Origin: Pseudomonadota bacterium
GTDB taxonomy: Bacteria > Pseudomonadota > Alphaproteobacteria > Sphingomonadales > Sphingomonadaceae
Assembly: GCA_023433305.1 (NCBI GenBank)
Contig: JAEZCZ010000104.1
Location: forward strand, 30,282-94,281
Length of the DNA stretch: 64,000 nt
Direction: 5' to 3'
Of this stretch, positions 61,774-64,000 are shown piece by piece. Positions within the stretch are counted from its first letter, which is position 1; each line of letters begins with the position of its first letter. The notes under the pieces are model-generated. The model did not search any database and was not told the DNA's origin. It was given only the letters and a program-made list of their open reading frames with translations. The translations under genes and the position numbers were made by a program.

Positions 61774-62354
61774 AGCCGCCCCGCGGGCTCAGCGCCGATG
61801 AAGCCGCGCTGTGGGCGCGCGTCACGGCGACGGTGACGCCCCTCAATCCTCCCCTCCCGCTTGCGGGAGGGGTCGGGGGTGGGCCAGTTCCTGCCACCGA
61901 GACGCCCACCGCTAGCCCCTCCCGCAAACGGGAGGGGGATAAAGCGGTCCGCACCGCACAGAGCGCGGCCAGAGAGGATCTCGGAAAAACACCACCTCTC
62001 TCCCGCGATCGCGGCCTCGATTCCTCCTGGGAGCGCAAGCTCGCGCGCGCCGCGATCGCGCCCGATTTCACGCTCGACCTCCACGGCCACACGCTCGAGC
62101 AGGCGCACCGCCGGCTCGACATGGGCCTCGCCCAGGCGAAGGCGATGGGGGCGCGGCTGGTGCTGCTCGTCACCGGCAAATCGCGGCCCGCCGAAGCCGC
62201 CGATCGCGGCGACAGGCGCGGCGCAATCCGCGCCAAAGTGCTCGACTGGCTCGCCGCCGGCCCCCACGCCAGCGACATCGCCGCGATAAGAAAAGCGCAC
62301 CGCCGCCACGGGGGCGAGGGTGCGCTTTATCTCGTCCTCAAACGCGGGCGCTGA
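61770..62354 (+). CDS. Smr-domain protein with in-frame palindromic insert
   Basis: A 194-residue protein. The C-terminal Smr domain has LDLHGHTLEQAHRRLDMGLA, VTGKS and HRRHGGEGALYLVLKR, the set of the Smr/MutS2-type nuclease fold. Residues of about 27-57 are encoded by a palindromic repeat element (61851-61937) in the usually variable N-terminal part, reading PPLPLAGGVGGGP and ASPSRKREGD; this keeps the frame. It overlaps mltA (ATGA), suggesting coupled translation, and converges on katG with 12 bp between. Nuclease activity is inferred from the family. Confidence 0.88.
   Translation: MKPPRGLSADEAALWARVTATVTPLNPPLPLAGGVGGGPVPATETPTASPSRKREGDKAVRTAQSAAREDLGKTPPLSRDRGLDSSWERKLARAAIAPDFTLDLHGHTLEQAHRRLDMGLAQAKAMGARLVLLVTGKSRPAEAADRGDRRGAIRAKVLDWLAAGPHASDIAAIRKAHRRHGGEGALYLVLKRGR
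61851..61937. repeat. Palindromic repeat inserted within the Smr coding sequence
   Basis: CCCCTCCCGC-TT-GCGGGAGGGG at 61851-61872 and CCCCTCCCG-CAAA-CGGGAGGGG at 61916-61937 are two short hairpins; the stretch between also pairs (GGTGGGC near 61878 with GCCCACC near 61903). The 87-bp unit is a multiple of three and has no stop in the Smr frame. Similar Gly/Pro-rich translations recur in sphingomonad proteins (general knowledge; not searched). Confidence 0.8.
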
Positions 62355-62366
62355 GGACGCGCGAGG

Positions 62367-64000
<1,634 letters not shown>

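Overview
The window is a gene-dense, high-GC stretch of chromosome from an alphaproteobacterium, most likely a member of the Sphingomonadales (Sphingomonadaceae or Erythrobacteraceae). This rests on the Tim44-like and UPF0262 genes, the CC_3452-type and DUF6491-type secreted proteins, the mutM / eamA / ubiE / ubiB / coaBC / dut run beside dnaA and rpsT, and palindromic repeats of the kind scattered through sphingomonad genomes. About 66 protein genes can be supported. No rRNA, tRNA, CRISPR array, prophage or insertion sequence was found. The two outermost genes, a TPR/CHAT protein and katG, are cut by the window edges.

Layout. At 1-4.3 kb a secreted TPR/CHAT protein diverges from gdhA, which overlaps an enoyl-CoA hydratase gene. 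At 4.3-8.8 kb a leftward cassette joins an unusual GT4 glycosyltransferase, a GH130 glycosidase/phosphorylase and a mannose-6-phosphate isomerase; this is the best candidate for an under-described pathway. At 9.1-10.8 kb a compact operon holds two small membrane proteins, an Xre repressor and a secreted hydrolase. A membrane winged-helix protein and ftsH follow, then a sulfotransferase, a DUF3667 protein, rpoZ, a phospholipase D family protein, dnaB, UPF0262 and a degenerate GH25 protein (11-22 kb). From 22 to 31 kb come an iron permease-like protein, an aminotransferase, an M14 peptidase with a lipoprotein, galE, rpmJ, a HAD phosphatase, an HxlR regulator and comM.

The 31.6-35.1 kb block is the conserved rpmH-rnpA-yidD-yidC-engB cluster, interrupted by two families of palindromic repeats. 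From 35 to 44 kb are an SDR, a GST, a cupin, dapE, a dicarboxylate symporter, nth, dapB, a sirtuin, a GFA protein, an E1-like enzyme and a PilZ protein. At 44-53 kb lie dnaA, rpsT, mutM, a DMT transporter, ubiE-ubiB (ubiquinone), coaBC (coenzyme A) and dut. From 53 to 64 kb are a GGDEF-EAL protein, a DUF4136 lipoprotein, trpS, murJ, secB, the Tim44-like gene, mltA, an Smr gene carrying an in-frame repeat, and katG.

Most of the content is housekeeping: replication (dnaA, dnaB), translation (rpmJ, rpmH, rpsT, trpS, rnpA), envelope and protein export (yidC, secB, murJ, mltA, ftsH), and lysine/diaminopimelate synthesis (dapB, dapE). The features most worth a second look are the GT4-GH130-ManA cassette, the nested palindrome whose end supplies the yidD start codon, the repeat translated inside the Smr protein, the long linker in CoaBC, the substituted GH25 active site, and terminator hairpins that abut the starts of rpmJ, rpmH and a HAD gene.
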